Origin: Spinacia oleracea
Lineage: Eukaryota > Streptophyta > Magnoliopsida > Caryophyllales > Amaranthaceae
Assembly: GCF_020520425.1 (NCBI RefSeq)
Contig: NC_079491.1
Coordinates: forward strand, 26,837,449 to 26,901,448
Direction: 5' to 3'
Length of the DNA: 64,000 nt
Part shown: in pieces, positions 11,150 through 22,295 of the stretch
Layout of the letters: each line of letters opens with the position of its first letter
How positions within the stretch are numbered: the stretch's first letter is position 1
Program-made: the position numbers and the translations under genes
The notes under the pieces: generated by a model
Seen by the model: only the letters and a program-made list of their open reading frames with translations
Told to the model about the DNA's origin: nothing
Database searches by the model: none

Positions 11150-13188
11150 ATGGTTGCTTAATCCTTATTTTACCCTTTCAAGTTGGGTTTGTCCTAAAGA
11201 TGTGAGTGAATTTAGGCCTATTTCTTGCTGTAATACTTTGTATAAATGTATCACAAAGGTTTTGTGTGGGAGGATTAGACAGGTGCTGCCTGATCTTATT
11301 CTTGAAAACCAAGGTGGATTTGTTCATGGTAGATTCATTGTGCACAACATCATGGTGGTTCAAGACTTGGTGAGGCAGTATGGAAGGAAGGGTGTGAAGC
11401 CTAGCTGTCTCATGAAAATTGATTTGCAAAAAGCATATGATACTGTAGACTGGCAGTTTCTCCAGGAAATGTTAGAATATTTGGAGTTCCCTCAAAAGTT
11501 TGTGGATCTTGTTATGCAATGTGTTTCTACCCCAATGTTTTCTCTGATGTTTAATGGCTCTATGCATGGCTTTTTTAAGTCCAAGAGAGGTTTGAGGCAA
11601 GGTGATCCTATCTCCCCCCTCTTATTTGTCATTTGTATGGAGTATCTGTCCAGAATCTTGCATAGAATGTGTGCTTTGCCTTCTTTCAGCTTCCATCCAA
11701 GGTGTAAGGAGATTAAACTCACTCACTTGTGCTTTGCTGATGATCAGATTCTCTGTTGTAAGGGTGATTATCCATCTATCTTGTTACTTTTACAAGCCTT
11801 TAAGCTGTTCTCCAATTCTTCTGGTCTTAAAGCTAACCAAAGGAAGTCTTCTATTTACTGTCATGGTATGCCAGAAAGAGATGTTCAGAGAGTAGTAGAT
11901 GTTTCTGGTTTTACCAGAAGTATGCTTCCCTTTAAGTATCTGGGTGTTCCAATATGTTCTAAAAAGATTTCAGTTGCACAGTGTAGCCATTTAGTGGATA
12001 AAATCATAGCTAGAATCAAGACATGGAGTTCCAAAAATCTCTCTTATTCGGCAAGAATGCAATTGATCAATTCTGTACTGCTGAGTTTGCACATCTACTG
12101 GGCTCAGATTTATGTGTTGCCAAAGAGTGTGTTGCAGGAAATTGTTAAGATTTGTAGGGCATCCTGTGGAGTGGCCAAGCTTATAGTCAGAAACCTAGTA
12201 ATATTGCCTGGGAGAACACTTGTTGTGGGAAGCAAGCTGGTGGTTTGGGGTTTAGAGATATCCTTTTATGGAACATTGCAGCAATGGGTAAATATGTTTG
12301 GGCATTAGTTACCAAACAAGATAATGTGTGGATCAAGTGGATCACTTCTGTGTATCTCAAAGATGGGGATTGGTGGGAGTATCAAGCTCCTGTTTCTGCA
12401 AGTTGGTATTGGAAGCAAATTTGCAAGACAAAAGAACAGCTGAAACAGTTTTACACTCAACCAGATTTTGAGGATGTCTGTTTACTCTGTGAAACAGGTT
12501 TATGAGAAATTAGTTGGGACTAAACCTAGAGTGCACTGGGACAAGATGGTGTGGAACAGATTGAATATCCCCAAGCACAGATTCATTGGCTGGTTAGCCA
12601 TACAATCAAGACTGCAGACCACTTCAAAGTTGGCCAGGATTGGAGTTAGTCAATCTGCTAATTGTTTGATTTGTGATCAGGGTGATGAAACCCACCAGCA
12701 TTTGTTTTTTCAGTGCATTTACAGTGCATAATGCCTCAGAGAAGTTAAAGATTGGCTAGGTGTTTCTTTTGTTAGTAGCACCTTGACTCAGCTGGTTAGA
12801 CAAGTTGGGCATAGCAGAATGTCCAAGTTCAGAAAACAGGTATGTTATGCAGCCATAGTAGCAGCAGTGTATCTGATTTGGCAATGTAGGAATAATAGCT
12901 TTTGGGAGAATTGTGTTCCTACTGTGAATCACACAGTGTCTAAGTTGAAGCAAGTGGTGAGAGGGAGAATTCAAACTGTTTTGCCTAAGAGTATCAGTAG
13001 AAAAGATAGTATTTGGTTTATGTTTTGTGAGTATAGCTGTAGTTGGGGCAGTTTTGTATAGCTGGTTTTCGGCTGCTTCTTGTTGATAGGGTCCAACCTA
13101 GTTGGTTTTTATTGCTTGGAGTTAGCTTAAGTTGTAATCTTATTTGATCATTAATATTATCTCTCACTTGCTTAGCAAAAAAAAAAAG
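11150..13188 (+). pseudogene. 5'-truncated L1-type LINE, ORF2 remnant
   Basis: The sequence enters inside the reverse transcriptase (DVSEFRPISCCNTLYKCITK). It contains QGGFVHGR, the D of MKIDLQKAYDTVDW, GLRQGDPISPLLFVICMEYL and the catalytic FADDQ near 11735-11750. After a frameshift near 12160-12250 it continues in another frame (GGLGFRDI, then WWEYQAPVSASWYWKQI). A second shift near 12470 leads into the zf-RVT region (VWNRLNIPKHRFIGWLA, then CLICDQGDETHQHLFFQC), which stops at 12729-12731. More C-terminal sequence follows at 12783-13061. A poly(A) run at 13178-13188 marks the 3' end. Endonuclease and ORF1 are absent, as usual for a 5'-truncated insertion. No clear target duplication was found. 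Confidence 0.85.
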
Positions 13189-13962
13189 GTTGGGTTCAAA
13201 TCCTCATAAGAGGACATTTATAATGATATTTTTTTTTATCTTTTATTTGTCATTCGTTGATCCTTTTAATTCTTCATTTTTTTGGTTTTTCCTTTGTTAG
13301 TCGTTTTTTCTTCATCACTTTTTATTGTTTTCGTTTCTATAATGATTCATGATTTTTTTTTATAACACAAAAAATAATAGTAGTGTTATTTTTTCTTAAA
13401 AAGTTTTTTGATTTTCCATAAGATATACTTCTAATAATGTACTCCATATGTAATACTTCATTTTTATAGACTTATAGTTGCATGTTACTTTGAACTTTTT
13501 AGAGGTCTAATGAATTAATTCGTATGTAGATTTATAATGCCCCACAAGTGTCTTTGTGTGCTATTTGTTCAGTGACAATTATTGTAATAAAGTAAATCTC
13601 CTTCAAAGTTGAAAAACTTATTTTTTCATTATAAATTGAAACCGAACCAAGTTTTTGCTGTAATTTGGACTAGGTATTGAGTTTTATTGTGATGAAAACC
13701 TAAAATTGAAGTTCTTAAATTCTCCGCATATTTTATTACGGCTTTTATAAATATTTCGACTATTTACCTTTCAACTTTAACCCATTTAAAGAAAGAAAAT
13801 CATAATTTTTTTGGACCCCTATATATAAATTCATGGATTCGCCCCACTCCATATATATAAACTAGTAAATATTCTAGATAAGGAGATTGAACCAAACAAC
13901 ATAGTTTTTGACTTCTGTCCAAACTACCATATCGTTTGATTGGCTCTAATTAGTGCTTCCTT
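13189..13962. other. AT-rich spacer
   Basis: No gene seen. A possible transposon end lies at 13814-13848; see the direct repeat at 10990. Confidence 0.45.
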
Positions 13963-14314
13963 AGAGCAAGATTAGCGCTAGTCTGAGCTAAGACTTCCCC
14001 ATCAGCTCTTTTTTATTTTCAATTTCTCGGATTCTTGTCGAGACCCTTTCATACTTACTTAATTTTTTCATTTCACCCCTCATACTCATTCAAGATTTCT
14101 CAAACTTGTGAAAATAATAAAATAAAAATAATAATTAACAAATAATTTACTGTTTAAACGTCTTAAGTAGAGTCTTGATATTCTAAGACTCTTGCTCAGA
14201 CTTTTATCATACTCTCCCACTTAAATGGAAGCTAGGTCTTAGGTTAATACTCAATACGACTATTGCTTAGACTATTGCTTAGACTATTGCTCATACTAGT
14301 GCTAATCTTGCTCT
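13963..14314. mobile_element. MITE with AGAGCAAGATTAG ends
   Basis: The left end AGAGCAAGATTAGCGCTAG and the reverse complement of the right end AGAGCAAGATTAGCACTAG match at all but one position. The 352-bp element has no coding capacity. Its target duplication is unclear, so the superfamily is left open. A divergent relative lies at 6627-6906. Direct repeats of CTTAGACTATTG occur near the right end. Confidence 0.7.
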
Positions 14315-14613
14315 TTGCCGGAAGAATGACCCTTGTTTACCACTCATTATTGAGTTATTTGGATATTCGTAGAGACCGAAATTTCCTCATATCAAATTTC
14401 TCTCTGTATTACATGTACTTTACATAATCAACATTTTGATGTTAAGATTTGAATCAATAGGATAAGTAGAACGTACACTCGGTTGGGACACGTAGAACTA
14501 TACGTAGGTGGGCCATTTTATATTTTTAAACCTTTAAAAAGTACTTACATTTTTATATTTAAAAACACATATTTACAAGTTAACACATTTTTACAGATTT
14601 GTATAGATCAATA

Positions 14614-14882
14614 CATTATAAGAATTTGTATCTTTAACGACAACCTAATTACGACGGGTCAAAATGTCTGTCGTAAAAGCTTTTTGCGACGGGGCTAACA
14701 ACCAAACAAAGACGGGAATAACTGTAGCAAATGTCTTTTACGACGGGTTAACGACGGAATTTTCTATTAATAACTGTCCCCTTTTATGACGGGTTTGCAA
14801 CAGGAAATCCCGTCGTTAATCAACGATCATTGGCCTTTCGCAACGGGATTTTCCGTCGTTAATAGTACAATTTTTTGTAGTG
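14614..14882 (+). mobile_element. CACTA-like MITE, copy 1
   Basis: The left end is a mutated CACTACAAGAATTTG (CATTATAAGAATTTG) and the right end is TTTTTTGTAGTG. Inside are repeated CGACGGG/CCCGTCG words and AACGACAACCTAATTACGAC, shared with copies at 21150, 23154 and 31741. Confidence 0.75.
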
Positions 14883-15332
14883 GTAATACTTTTTAAAAGA
14901 ACATAAAATTAAGTACTCCCTCCATTCCTTTTTGTTGTACCCATAAGGAATGTTGGGGGTATTTTAAGAAAACTGAATCTTGGGTTGTTATTGGGATATG
15001 GGTAATGATTGGGTGTAAGAATAATGATTGTGTGTAAGAAAAAGAATAAAGTAAAGAGAGAGAAAGTATTAAATTAATTGGGGAAAAAGTAGATATTTAT
15101 TAAAGTAAACAATAAAAGGAGTTACAATTTCTGTCACATGGGCTGGGGGACCCAAATGAAAATTTTTGGACCAATCACATTACAATGAGTCACGTATTTT
15201 TGGGTGGGAATTTTGCCCAAAATTCTGACTCCCATTTTTCCCTCCAAAAATCCCACCAAATTTTCAGAAACAATAACATATTGACTTTGTTTTTCCCTCC
15301 AAAATTTTGAGGGGTAGAAAAAGTGATATGCC

Positions 15333-15343
15333 TTTATAAATAG
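15333..15343 (+). promoter_or_regulatory. TATA box of the MLE transposase gene
   Basis: TTATAAATAGG lies about 120 bases before the ATG at 15461, with a plausible short leader between. Confidence 0.6.
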
Positions 15344-15460
15344 GCTGACTTTCCCCACAAAACACCAAAATTCTGATCCAACTCAAGTTCAATAAATACA
15401 AACACACACCAAAATTTATTCCTCAACTCAGCATTAAATAGCTAAAAAACAGGGGACTTA

Positions 15461-17107
15461 ATGGCTTCAGATCAAGAGGATGACGATTTCCTCGGTTTTT
15501 CTGATGATGAAGGCGACGGCATTAACTCCGATTCTGACTCGGAGGAAGGTGATGATGCTGCTGATTTGGTACAAGCTTCTCAAAATACTGCTGCTGAATT
15601 TGGGGACATTGGGTTTAATGAAGATGTACCAAACAGCACTGAATATGTACAGCAAGTACCAGAAGTAGAAGGGGAAGGGCAGCAGCAAACTACCAACTTT
15701 CAAGAGGTACCCTTTCTTTTTGATTTGAACTTTCCACCACCATCAGAAAATGCATCACCTCATCATCATCAAACAGCAACACACACAACAGATCATCACA
15801 AGCCAAGGACTCCAAGAATAAATAATGAATTGAGGCTAGAAATATTGGTGTTCCTGCTCAATAGAAAGATTCCAGATTCAGAAACTTTGTTGTATGGGGC
15901 AATAAGGGATGCAGTCATAGAATATGATTACACCAGAAAAACCATAGGCAAAATATGGGACAAAGCAAAGAAACAGAAGGCAGCAATGAATTCATATATT
16001 GTGCAAAGCCAATATCACAGATGTGGAAGGAAAAAGGTTCAAGTCTCCTATGACTCAATTGCAAAAATAGGCATGGGGGACAGAACATGCATCGTAGATC
16101 TTGCAAGAATGCTGAATTTGGGACCAACAACAGTATGGAGGCTCATCAAGAGGAAAATTATAAAGCCACACTCAAGTCCCTTGCATCCAGGCATTTCAGA
16201 AGCATGCAAAATGGCAAGGATAAGGTGGGCAATCAGACTGATAATGGACTACACTATACCACAAGAACCAACATATTACAGCATGTATGACTTCATTCAT
16301 ATTGATGAGAAGTGGTTTTATTTGACTCAAAAAAACCAGAGAGTTTATCTTGCAAACAATGAACCCTATCCACACAGAAGTGCAAGTTCAAGAACCAAGA
16401 TACCAAAATTCATGTTCATGGCAGCAGTAGCCAGACCAAGGTGGGGTGAAAATGGGGAATGTGAATTTGATGGTAAAATAGGCATATTTCCATTCACAAA
16501 TGCAATTTCAGCCAAGAGGACATCAAAAAACAGACTCAAGGGGACCATTGAAACAAAGCCAGTGAAGTCTGTAAATCAAATAGAGACAAGGGCAATGATG
16601 ATCAACAACCTACTTCCAGCAATCAAGGCCAAGTGGCCACCACATGAAGGGGAAAAGGTCATCTATATCATTCAAGATAATGCAAAGGCACATATATTGC
16701 AAAGTGATCCTGAATGGCAACTACACTACAAACAAGATGGGTTCACTTTTGTGTTGACTCAACAGCCAGCAAACAGTCCAGATTGCAACATCTTGGACTT
16801 GGGATTTTTCAGGTCAATACAATCACTTATGCACAAGAAAATGCCTAAAACTGTGGAGGACTTAAGTGGAGCAGTGTATGATTCTTTTAATGAGTTGCAT
16901 CCTAAGACATTGTCTAATGTGTGGATGACATTACAGTTTGTTTCTAATGAGATTCTAAAACACAAAGGCAACAATGATTACCAACTTCCACACAACAAGA
17001 ATAAGATTTTAGAAGATGAAGGCAGACTGCCAGAGCAAGTCAAAGCACCTATATGGGCAGTTAATGAATGCATGCAACTCTATGATGAATGGAAAGCAAA
17101 CCAGTGA
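15461..17107 (+). CDS. Mariner-like transposase (plant MLE, D,D39D)
   Basis: This is an uninterrupted frame of 548 residues. The first 60 residues are very acidic (EDDDFLGFSDDEGDG). An N-terminal helix-turn-helix DNA-binding region spans about 120-240, including VWRLIKRKIIKPHSS. The DDE catalytic core is complete: D282 in HIDEKWFYLT, D406 in VIYIIQDNAKAHI and D446 in PDCNILDLGFF. Exactly 39 residues separate the last two, the hallmark of plant MLEs. NSPDCNILDLGFFRSIQSL is the expected C-terminal signature. In this family the enzyme cuts at the terminal repeats and inserts at TA; related enzymes move Stowaway MITEs, several of which surround this element. No intron is required. The start follows the TATA box and is the first ATG of the frame. 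It looks functional. Confidence 0.93.
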   Translation: MASDQEDDDFLGFSDDEGDGINSDSDSEEGDDAADLVQASQNTAAEFGDIGFNEDVPNSTEYVQQVPEVEGEGQQQTTNFQEVPFLFDLNFPPPSENASPHHHQTATHTTDHHKPRTPRINNELRLEILVFLLNRKIPDSETLLYGAIRDAVIEYDYTRKTIGKIWDKAKKQKAAMNSYIVQSQYHRCGRKKVQVSYDSIAKIGMGDRTCIVDLARMLNLGPTTVWRLIKRKIIKPHSSPLHPGISEACKMARIRWAIRLIMDYTIPQEPTYYSMYDFIHIDEKWFYLTQKNQRVYLANNEPYPHRSASSRTKIPKFMFMAAVARPRWGENGECEFDGKIGIFPFTNAISAKRTSKNRLKGTIETKPVKSVNQIETRAMMINNLLPAIKAKWPPHEGEKVIYIIQDNAKAHILQSDPEWQLHYKQDGFTFVLTQQPANSPDCNILDLGFFRSIQSLMHKKMPKTVEDLSGAVYDSFNELHPKTLSNVWMTLQFVSNEILKHKGNNDYQLPHNKNKILEDEGRLPEQVKAPIWAVNECMQLYDEWKANQ

Positions 17108-17449
17108 AGCAAAGTGAAAACAATTAGATAACTTTTTGTGTTTTGGGGACATGTTTTTAAATTGACAAGTAAAACCAATGTGTCACTTTTGTAAGCTTAA
17201 ATGCAAGCATAACATGTAGGCAAAACATTTTGTAAGCATATCTTTTGGAAGCATCAATGAATGAATCTCATGTTTAAGTTTAGTAAAGTTTTTTTTCTTC
17301 ATTCTTATTCACATCAATATAGAGTAATCAAGGCAAGGCAATAAACAAGGCAGCATTGGCAGAAAAAGTACAAGGCACAAGAGGTAAGGCAGCATTGGCA
17401 ACACTATAAACAAGGCAGCATTGGGTTCTTAAGAACAAGGCAGCATTTG

Positions 17450-18920
17450 CAATATCACAACTCTAAACACATCGGCTTCAAAATGGAAATAAATAATAAT
17501 ATCACATCATTTTCAGATGGAAATTATTCCCATTCTGAAACCGATGCGTCAAAAGATGTAATTTTGACAAAAACAATCAATTCATCATTGATAACACATG
17601 GAATATGCCTCACATAAACAAAGAATCATAAATATCTCAGAATGTCCCCAAAAATCATTGAATCAAACCCTTTCCAATTAAACTTAGCTCCTGAAAAACA
17701 TCATGGATGCTAATGGTGCATGAGTTTGATTGAAAAACAAAGGGTTTGACACTCATAAAATGAAGACTCATCACAGATCACAAGGCATAAGTACAAAAAC
17801 TTTATCACATCACATCTCTAAACACATCGGCATCCAAATGGAAAGAATGCATATCACATCATTTTCAGATGGAAATTCTTCCCAATTGGATGCCGATGTG
17901 CCAAAAGATGTAATGGACAAGGAAACAAGAACAAAGCAGCAAAAACAAGGAAGCAATGAACAAGGCAACATCATTGACTCTCAGTTAAGTTGTTTTACAT
18001 CATTGACAGATTTGTTTCTAAATGATTTACAACCTCACCACCAATTCACCAAAGGGGATACTAGATCAATCAATGATGTGACATGATCTGTATTCCCTTT
18101 GGTGATTGGTGGTGAGGGACATGTTTAGAATCAAATATCTCAGGTTATCAACACATACATCACAGAATATCAACACTAACATCATTGAATATCAGAAACA
18201 CATTATACATGTTTTGCAATACATGAATTGCCTCTCCTGTCTAACCTGACATAAGATCTCAGAATGTCCCCAAGCATCATTGACACAAACCCTATCCCCT
18301 AACACTTAGCTCCGGAAGAGCATCAATGATGCTAATGGTGCACAAGTGTTATTGGAACATTGGGTTTGAGTCTCAGCAAATGAAAGACTCATCACAGATC
18401 AAGCATAACAATAACAATCAACAATGCATCAGATCACCATGAACTGATCAAAACATAGGGTTTGAACCTCATCAAATGAAAGACTCATCACAGACCTCCA
18501 CTGATTCATGGGACATGAAGCATTAAACAGATCATTAACATGTAGGGTTTCATTTCTCATACATATTGACACACATCATTGATCAAGTAGTTTCAATACT
18601 ATCATATCTTTAACATTCTTCTGCCGAACGGAATGATTGATATTCACATTCCATTGTGTGAAATGACATTCACTCCGTTCGACAAAAGAAGTTAAAGGAC
18701 AATTATCAAAACAAAGATCTCAGAATATCAACAATCACATCATTGAAGATCACAAACCTCCTAATATTGATCTCAGAATGTCCCCAAGCATCATTAAAAC
18801 AACTCCAAACCACAAACACTTAGCGCCCGAGAAATATCATTACTGATACTAATGGCAGCACGAGCATTTGTGGTTAGTTGGACTTGTTCCTCAGCAAAAA
18901 AAAGACTCATCATCGATCAC
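17450..18920. ncRNA. Array of seven foldbacks inside the MLE (candidate hairpin RNAs)
   Basis: Four H-type foldbacks have arms at 17466-17490/17523-17549, 17821-17849/17874-17902, 18032-18061/18090-18118 and 18608-18646/18660-18697. The second, for example, pairs CACATCGGCATCCAA with TTGGATGCCGATGTG. Three longer F-type units (17635-17780, 18257-18400, 18770-18920) each start TCTCAGAATGTCCCC and end near AGACTCATCA. Each contains a foldback: 17663-17686/17722-17749, 18288-18308/18344-18367 and 18800-18821/18863-18885. Arms differ between units but remain complementary within a unit. No protein is encoded. Whether they are transcribed, and from which strand, is unknown. MIRNA-like precursors, siRNA sources or replication-slippage foldbacks are all possible. 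Confidence 0.4.
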
Positions 18921-19411
18921 AACAAATAAAGGGACATTATTGTATCCTAAAGGGACATGCTTGGACATTAAGCATTCAACACCAGGCCACACTGAGAGGA
19001 CTGAAATAACCCAAACCCTATCCCCAAATTATGATCATTTCATGCCCTTACTAATCCAAAACATAGTTATACTGATCAAATCTCATACTCACCAAAGCAT
19101 CATATTTATCATACACAAAACATACCATAAAACAGGGGACATTAAGCCATCAAATCATGTTCATCACACAGACAACATTCCACAAAATTTCATAACCATA
19201 TGGAAACACCATCATCCAATCATCATTATCAATATCAATTTCATAACATCATTATCTAACATCAACATCCATACAACTAATCACAACATCATCATCCAAA
19301 CAACAACACCCCTGGCCAACAACAGATCACAGTTGTTGGCATCCACCTTATGACTCCACAGCTAGCCAGCATTCAATAAAATGAAAAAAGGGAGAAAGGA
19401 GACAGACTTAT

Positions 19412-20508
19412 CTAAGCATCATCAGACGCTGAAGCCGATTTTTTTCCCTTCCCTCCTTTCTTTGAGGAGGGATAACCAGATGAAAGTTGTCCTGGAGACC
19501 CAACAGCATCACCATTCTCATTTTCACACTCTCCAACATACACCAGATCAAATGAATCAGACCCACTTGGTTCCTTGCAATCAACAGGGGACAAACAACA
19601 TGATTAGTGCCCTCATAAAATAACAGGGGACCATGAATTAAAATCAGATTTAATCAAACAACTCAAAATAAAGTTCCAAATAATTTCAGATCACCATGGT
19701 TACCACATGCAATGAGATAAATGAGAGCAAATACATCCAGATCCCATTTTTAACCACATGCAATGGGAAATCAGATCAACAAAACACAGGAATATTCCGA
19801 TTTTCTTCAAATAATTTCCAAATACCTCCAAATAAAATCAGAACTCAATTTTAACAACATGCAATGAAAAAACAGAGCACAAAATTCCCATAGAACTCAA
19901 TTTTAACAACATGCAATGAGAAAACAGAGCAAAGAATAACATAAAAAGCCCGAATGAATCCAACAGATCTCCAAAAAATTCTTTTAAATTTCGAAATAAT
20001 ACCAGATCTGCATTTTTAACACATGCAATGGGAAATCAGACCAACTTATCCAAAAAATAATCCGAGTTTAATGAACAATACTCCAAATAAATCCAACATT
20101 TATCAAATCCCACTTTTTTACACATGCAAACAATTATCAAACCATTTTTTTAAAACCGACATCAATAACCCTTAAAAAATCGCAAAAAATCAAAAGTAAT
20201 ACCTCATCGGAATCTCCTTCACCGAAAAAACGCAGATCTGAGGGAGTGGGTTTCCGATCGTCATATTTTGACTCAACCTCCTCTCCTGGCTCCACTTCCC
20301 TCTTCCGAAACCATTCTTCCAAATAGTTTCGAGTACTCGTATTTTCTTTTTGGGCCAAATACAGATTGTTTTTATATTCGGCGGAGTAGGAATGCTCGTT
20401 ATTGGGACAGTTGCACTTGGATCCCCAATCACAGTTGGAATCGGGGATTCTTTGACCAGTAGTTCCCACCCCAGAATCACCTCGAGTTCTAGAAAAAGAA
20501 GAACCCAT
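19412..20508 (-). CDS. Predicted two-exon antisense gene of the MLE, function unknown
   Basis: Exon 1 runs from 20508 to 20203 (102 codons, starting MGSSFSRTRGD). It ends at GATGAG followed by a GT donor at 20202-20201. A 629-base intron follows. The acceptor is TGTCCCCTGTTGATTGCAAG and exon 2 runs 19573-19412 (53 codons plus stop). Both sides are phase 0, so the joined frame stays open and gives about 155 residues. The product has a small Cys cluster (CDWGSKCNCP), a charged middle (NYLEEWFRKREVEPGEEVES) and a tail rich in Lys, Ser and acidic residues (SKKGGKGKKSASASDDA). I recognise no domain. Upstream lie AAACCCTAG and CT-rich tracts typical of plant 5' leaders. The gene is convergent to the transposase. 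It could be an accessory protein of the element or a captured host gene; the splicing is only predicted. Confidence 0.45.
19690..20125 (-). repeat. Six spaced copies of ACATGCAATG in the predicted intron
   Basis: The motif (TTTTTAAC)ACATGCAATG(GGAAATCAGA) recurs at about 19697, 19746, 19852, 19903, 20010 and 20110. The last copy is degenerate. Spacing is 50-110 bases. All copies have the same orientation and lie within the predicted intron of the antisense gene. Confidence 0.6.
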
Positions 20509-20659
20509 AACGTACCAGAAAAACAAAGTTCAGCGACGATTAGGGACCAAAAAGGGGACAAATATAGAGGGGATCTGATCGGAAAATCAATCCGAGTAAT
20601 TTGTATGAAAGTTTTTCGGCAAAAACGTTTCAGATTTGTGAGATTTGGAGAGGAAAACC

Positions 20660-20880
20660 CAGATCAGAGGCGGAAAACCTAGGGTTTTCTCAAGAACAGG
20701 GGAGGGATTTTAAGAGAGAGAGAGAGTGAAATAAGAGAGAGAGAGAGATCCGAAGAGGTGAGAGAGAGAAATCAGAATGAGAGAGAGAGATCAGAATGAG
20801 AGAGTGAAATCAGAGGGATGAAAGGGATGGGTAATAAAGGGAGGGGGGGTAGGGTTAGGTTAAATAATTAAATAAGGTGG
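20660..20880 (-). promoter_or_regulatory. Probable promoter/leader region of the antisense MLE gene
   Basis: Read on the minus strand, this holds long (CT)n tracts (plus-strand GAGAGA at 20717-20810) and AAAACCCTAGGTTTT near 20680. These are features of many plant promoters and 5' leaders. A TTATTTAATTATTTAA stretch at about 20856-20873 could serve as TATA, but this is weak. Confidence 0.35.
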
Positions 20881-21149
20881 GTGGGGTAAAAGTGGGTGGG
20901 AAAGGGTAGAATCTTAGGGTATTTTTTGTAAATATTGGGGAATCTTAGGGTAAATTGGTAAAAAAACTATGGCCAAAAATAGTAAAGATTCAGTAGGGGA
21001 ACAACAAAAAGAAACGCCAAAAAAGGAAATGGGAACAACAAAAAGGAATGGAGGGAGTAGCACATAATCATAAAAATAAAAAGAACATTTTTAAAATTAA
21101 AAATAATTTTAATCTGGTGATAACCAAATAGATTGAATTCGTAGACATT

Positions 21150-21407
21150 CACTACAAGAATTTGTATCTTTAACGACAACTTAATTGAGACGGGTCAAAA
21201 ATTCCGTCGCAAATACCTTTTGCGACGGGGCTAACAACCAAACAAAGACGGGAACAACTGTCGCAAATGTCTTTTACGACAGGTTTTTCCATTTACGACG
21301 GCCCCTGTTTATGACGGGTTTGCGACATGAAATCCCGTCATTAATTAACGATTATTGGCCTTTGATGACTGAATTTTCCGTCATTAATGGTACAATTTTT
21401 TGTAGCG
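21150..21407 (+). mobile_element. CACTA-like MITE, copy 2
   Basis: The left end is CACTACAAGAATTTGTATC and the right end TTTTTTGTAGCG (one change from GTAGTG). A 3-bp target duplication ATT flanks it (21147-21149 and 21408-21410). It has the same internal CGACGGG words as the other copies. Confidence 0.8.
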
Positions 21408-21410
21408 ATT

Positions 21411-22295
21411 GTTACAAAAATTGAAAATAATATAAAAGCACATTCGATGTAATACACGCCGAACAAAATACGAGTTAGGTTTATTATTATGATGAAATAG
21501 TACAAGTATTTTAATGTTGGAGATCTGTGTTAGAAATCAAACTATAAAAACAATGATTAAATGAACTTATACCGAATAATTAATTATTATAGATAAGATA
21601 GAATTGTCAAAAAATGTGCTTTTAAATTTAAAAATTGTGTTTTTCAATTGTAAAATGAGATTCTAAACAATAAAATTTTGCTTTCTAGAGGTTATTTTTT
21701 AAAAAAAAACCGGCTGCATATTACTCTTAATACAACCGGGTGTATCATCTAATTTGTGAAGGAAATCAGCTAGAGTTTAATTTATAAAAAAATCCCCAAC
21801 TAACACAATAATTATCTTGTAATATAATTGCTCTATGACGGGGGTAAATTAAACGAGCTACTCTTGTGGTTTCTAGTCACTGTTTTTACTGTGTTGTGTA
21901 CGGTTTGTAAGGAGTCTTAATGATTCTATTAGTTTAGGTTGTTATAGTTGTAAACTTTGATTTTATTAATGTAAATTAAGCCTATGTCAAAAATAAAAAA
22001 TAAATAAAAAATCACCAGTTGTTGAGGAGCTTGATGTGCACGTAAGATGTCCAAAATTTCCCTTATTTTTAAGTTTTTAAATTATTTAAATAATGATACA
22101 AGATTAATTGATTAATTTTTTTTCCTATATTTAATATGCATGCAATTTAATTAGCAGCAAGTCAATTGATAACATCCAAATAATGAATAACTCTAAAAAA
22201 ATATATTCAATAACAAAATTTAATTAGGAAGAAAATTAAGATTCATAAGATAATGTATGCCCGTACACGTACATAAGACTAATATCAAATACTTA
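21411..22295. other. AT-rich spacer
   Basis: No gene or recognisable repeat seen. Confidence 0.5.

Larger units (their letters stand above)
14916..21057 (+). mobile_element. Complete 6.1 kb mariner-like element (plant MLE)
   Basis: The terminal inverted repeats CTCCCTCCATTCCTTTTTGT... match at 27 of the first 28 positions (14916-14943 against 21030-21057). TA is duplicated at 14914-14915 and 21058-21059. The element encodes an open D,D39D transposase on the plus strand (15461-17107) and a predicted two-exon gene on the minus strand (20508-19412). Between them lies an array of foldbacks (about 17450-18920). Plant MLEs known to me are usually a few kilobases long with one gene, so about 4 kb of extra sequence is notable. 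The left subterminal region holds repeated AATGATTGGGTGTAAG-like words. The right subterminal region repeats GGAACAACAAAAAG. The intact ends, TSD and open transposase suggest recent activity. Confidence 0.9.

Noticed and set aside
13189..13210. GGTTCAAATCC after the LINE poly(A), resembling a pol III box B
   Set aside because: No box A at the right distance and no SINE body or tail. Probably chance or an interrupted remnant.
17730..18086. A 118-residue plus-strand frame in the MLE
   Set aside because: It spans two foldbacks, is low complexity, and its reading is explained by the repeat structure.
18868..19353. A 161-residue plus-strand frame in the MLE
   Set aside because: His/Ile/Thr-rich product from CATCATCA-like sequence. 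It overlaps the third F-type foldback and has no recognisable domain.
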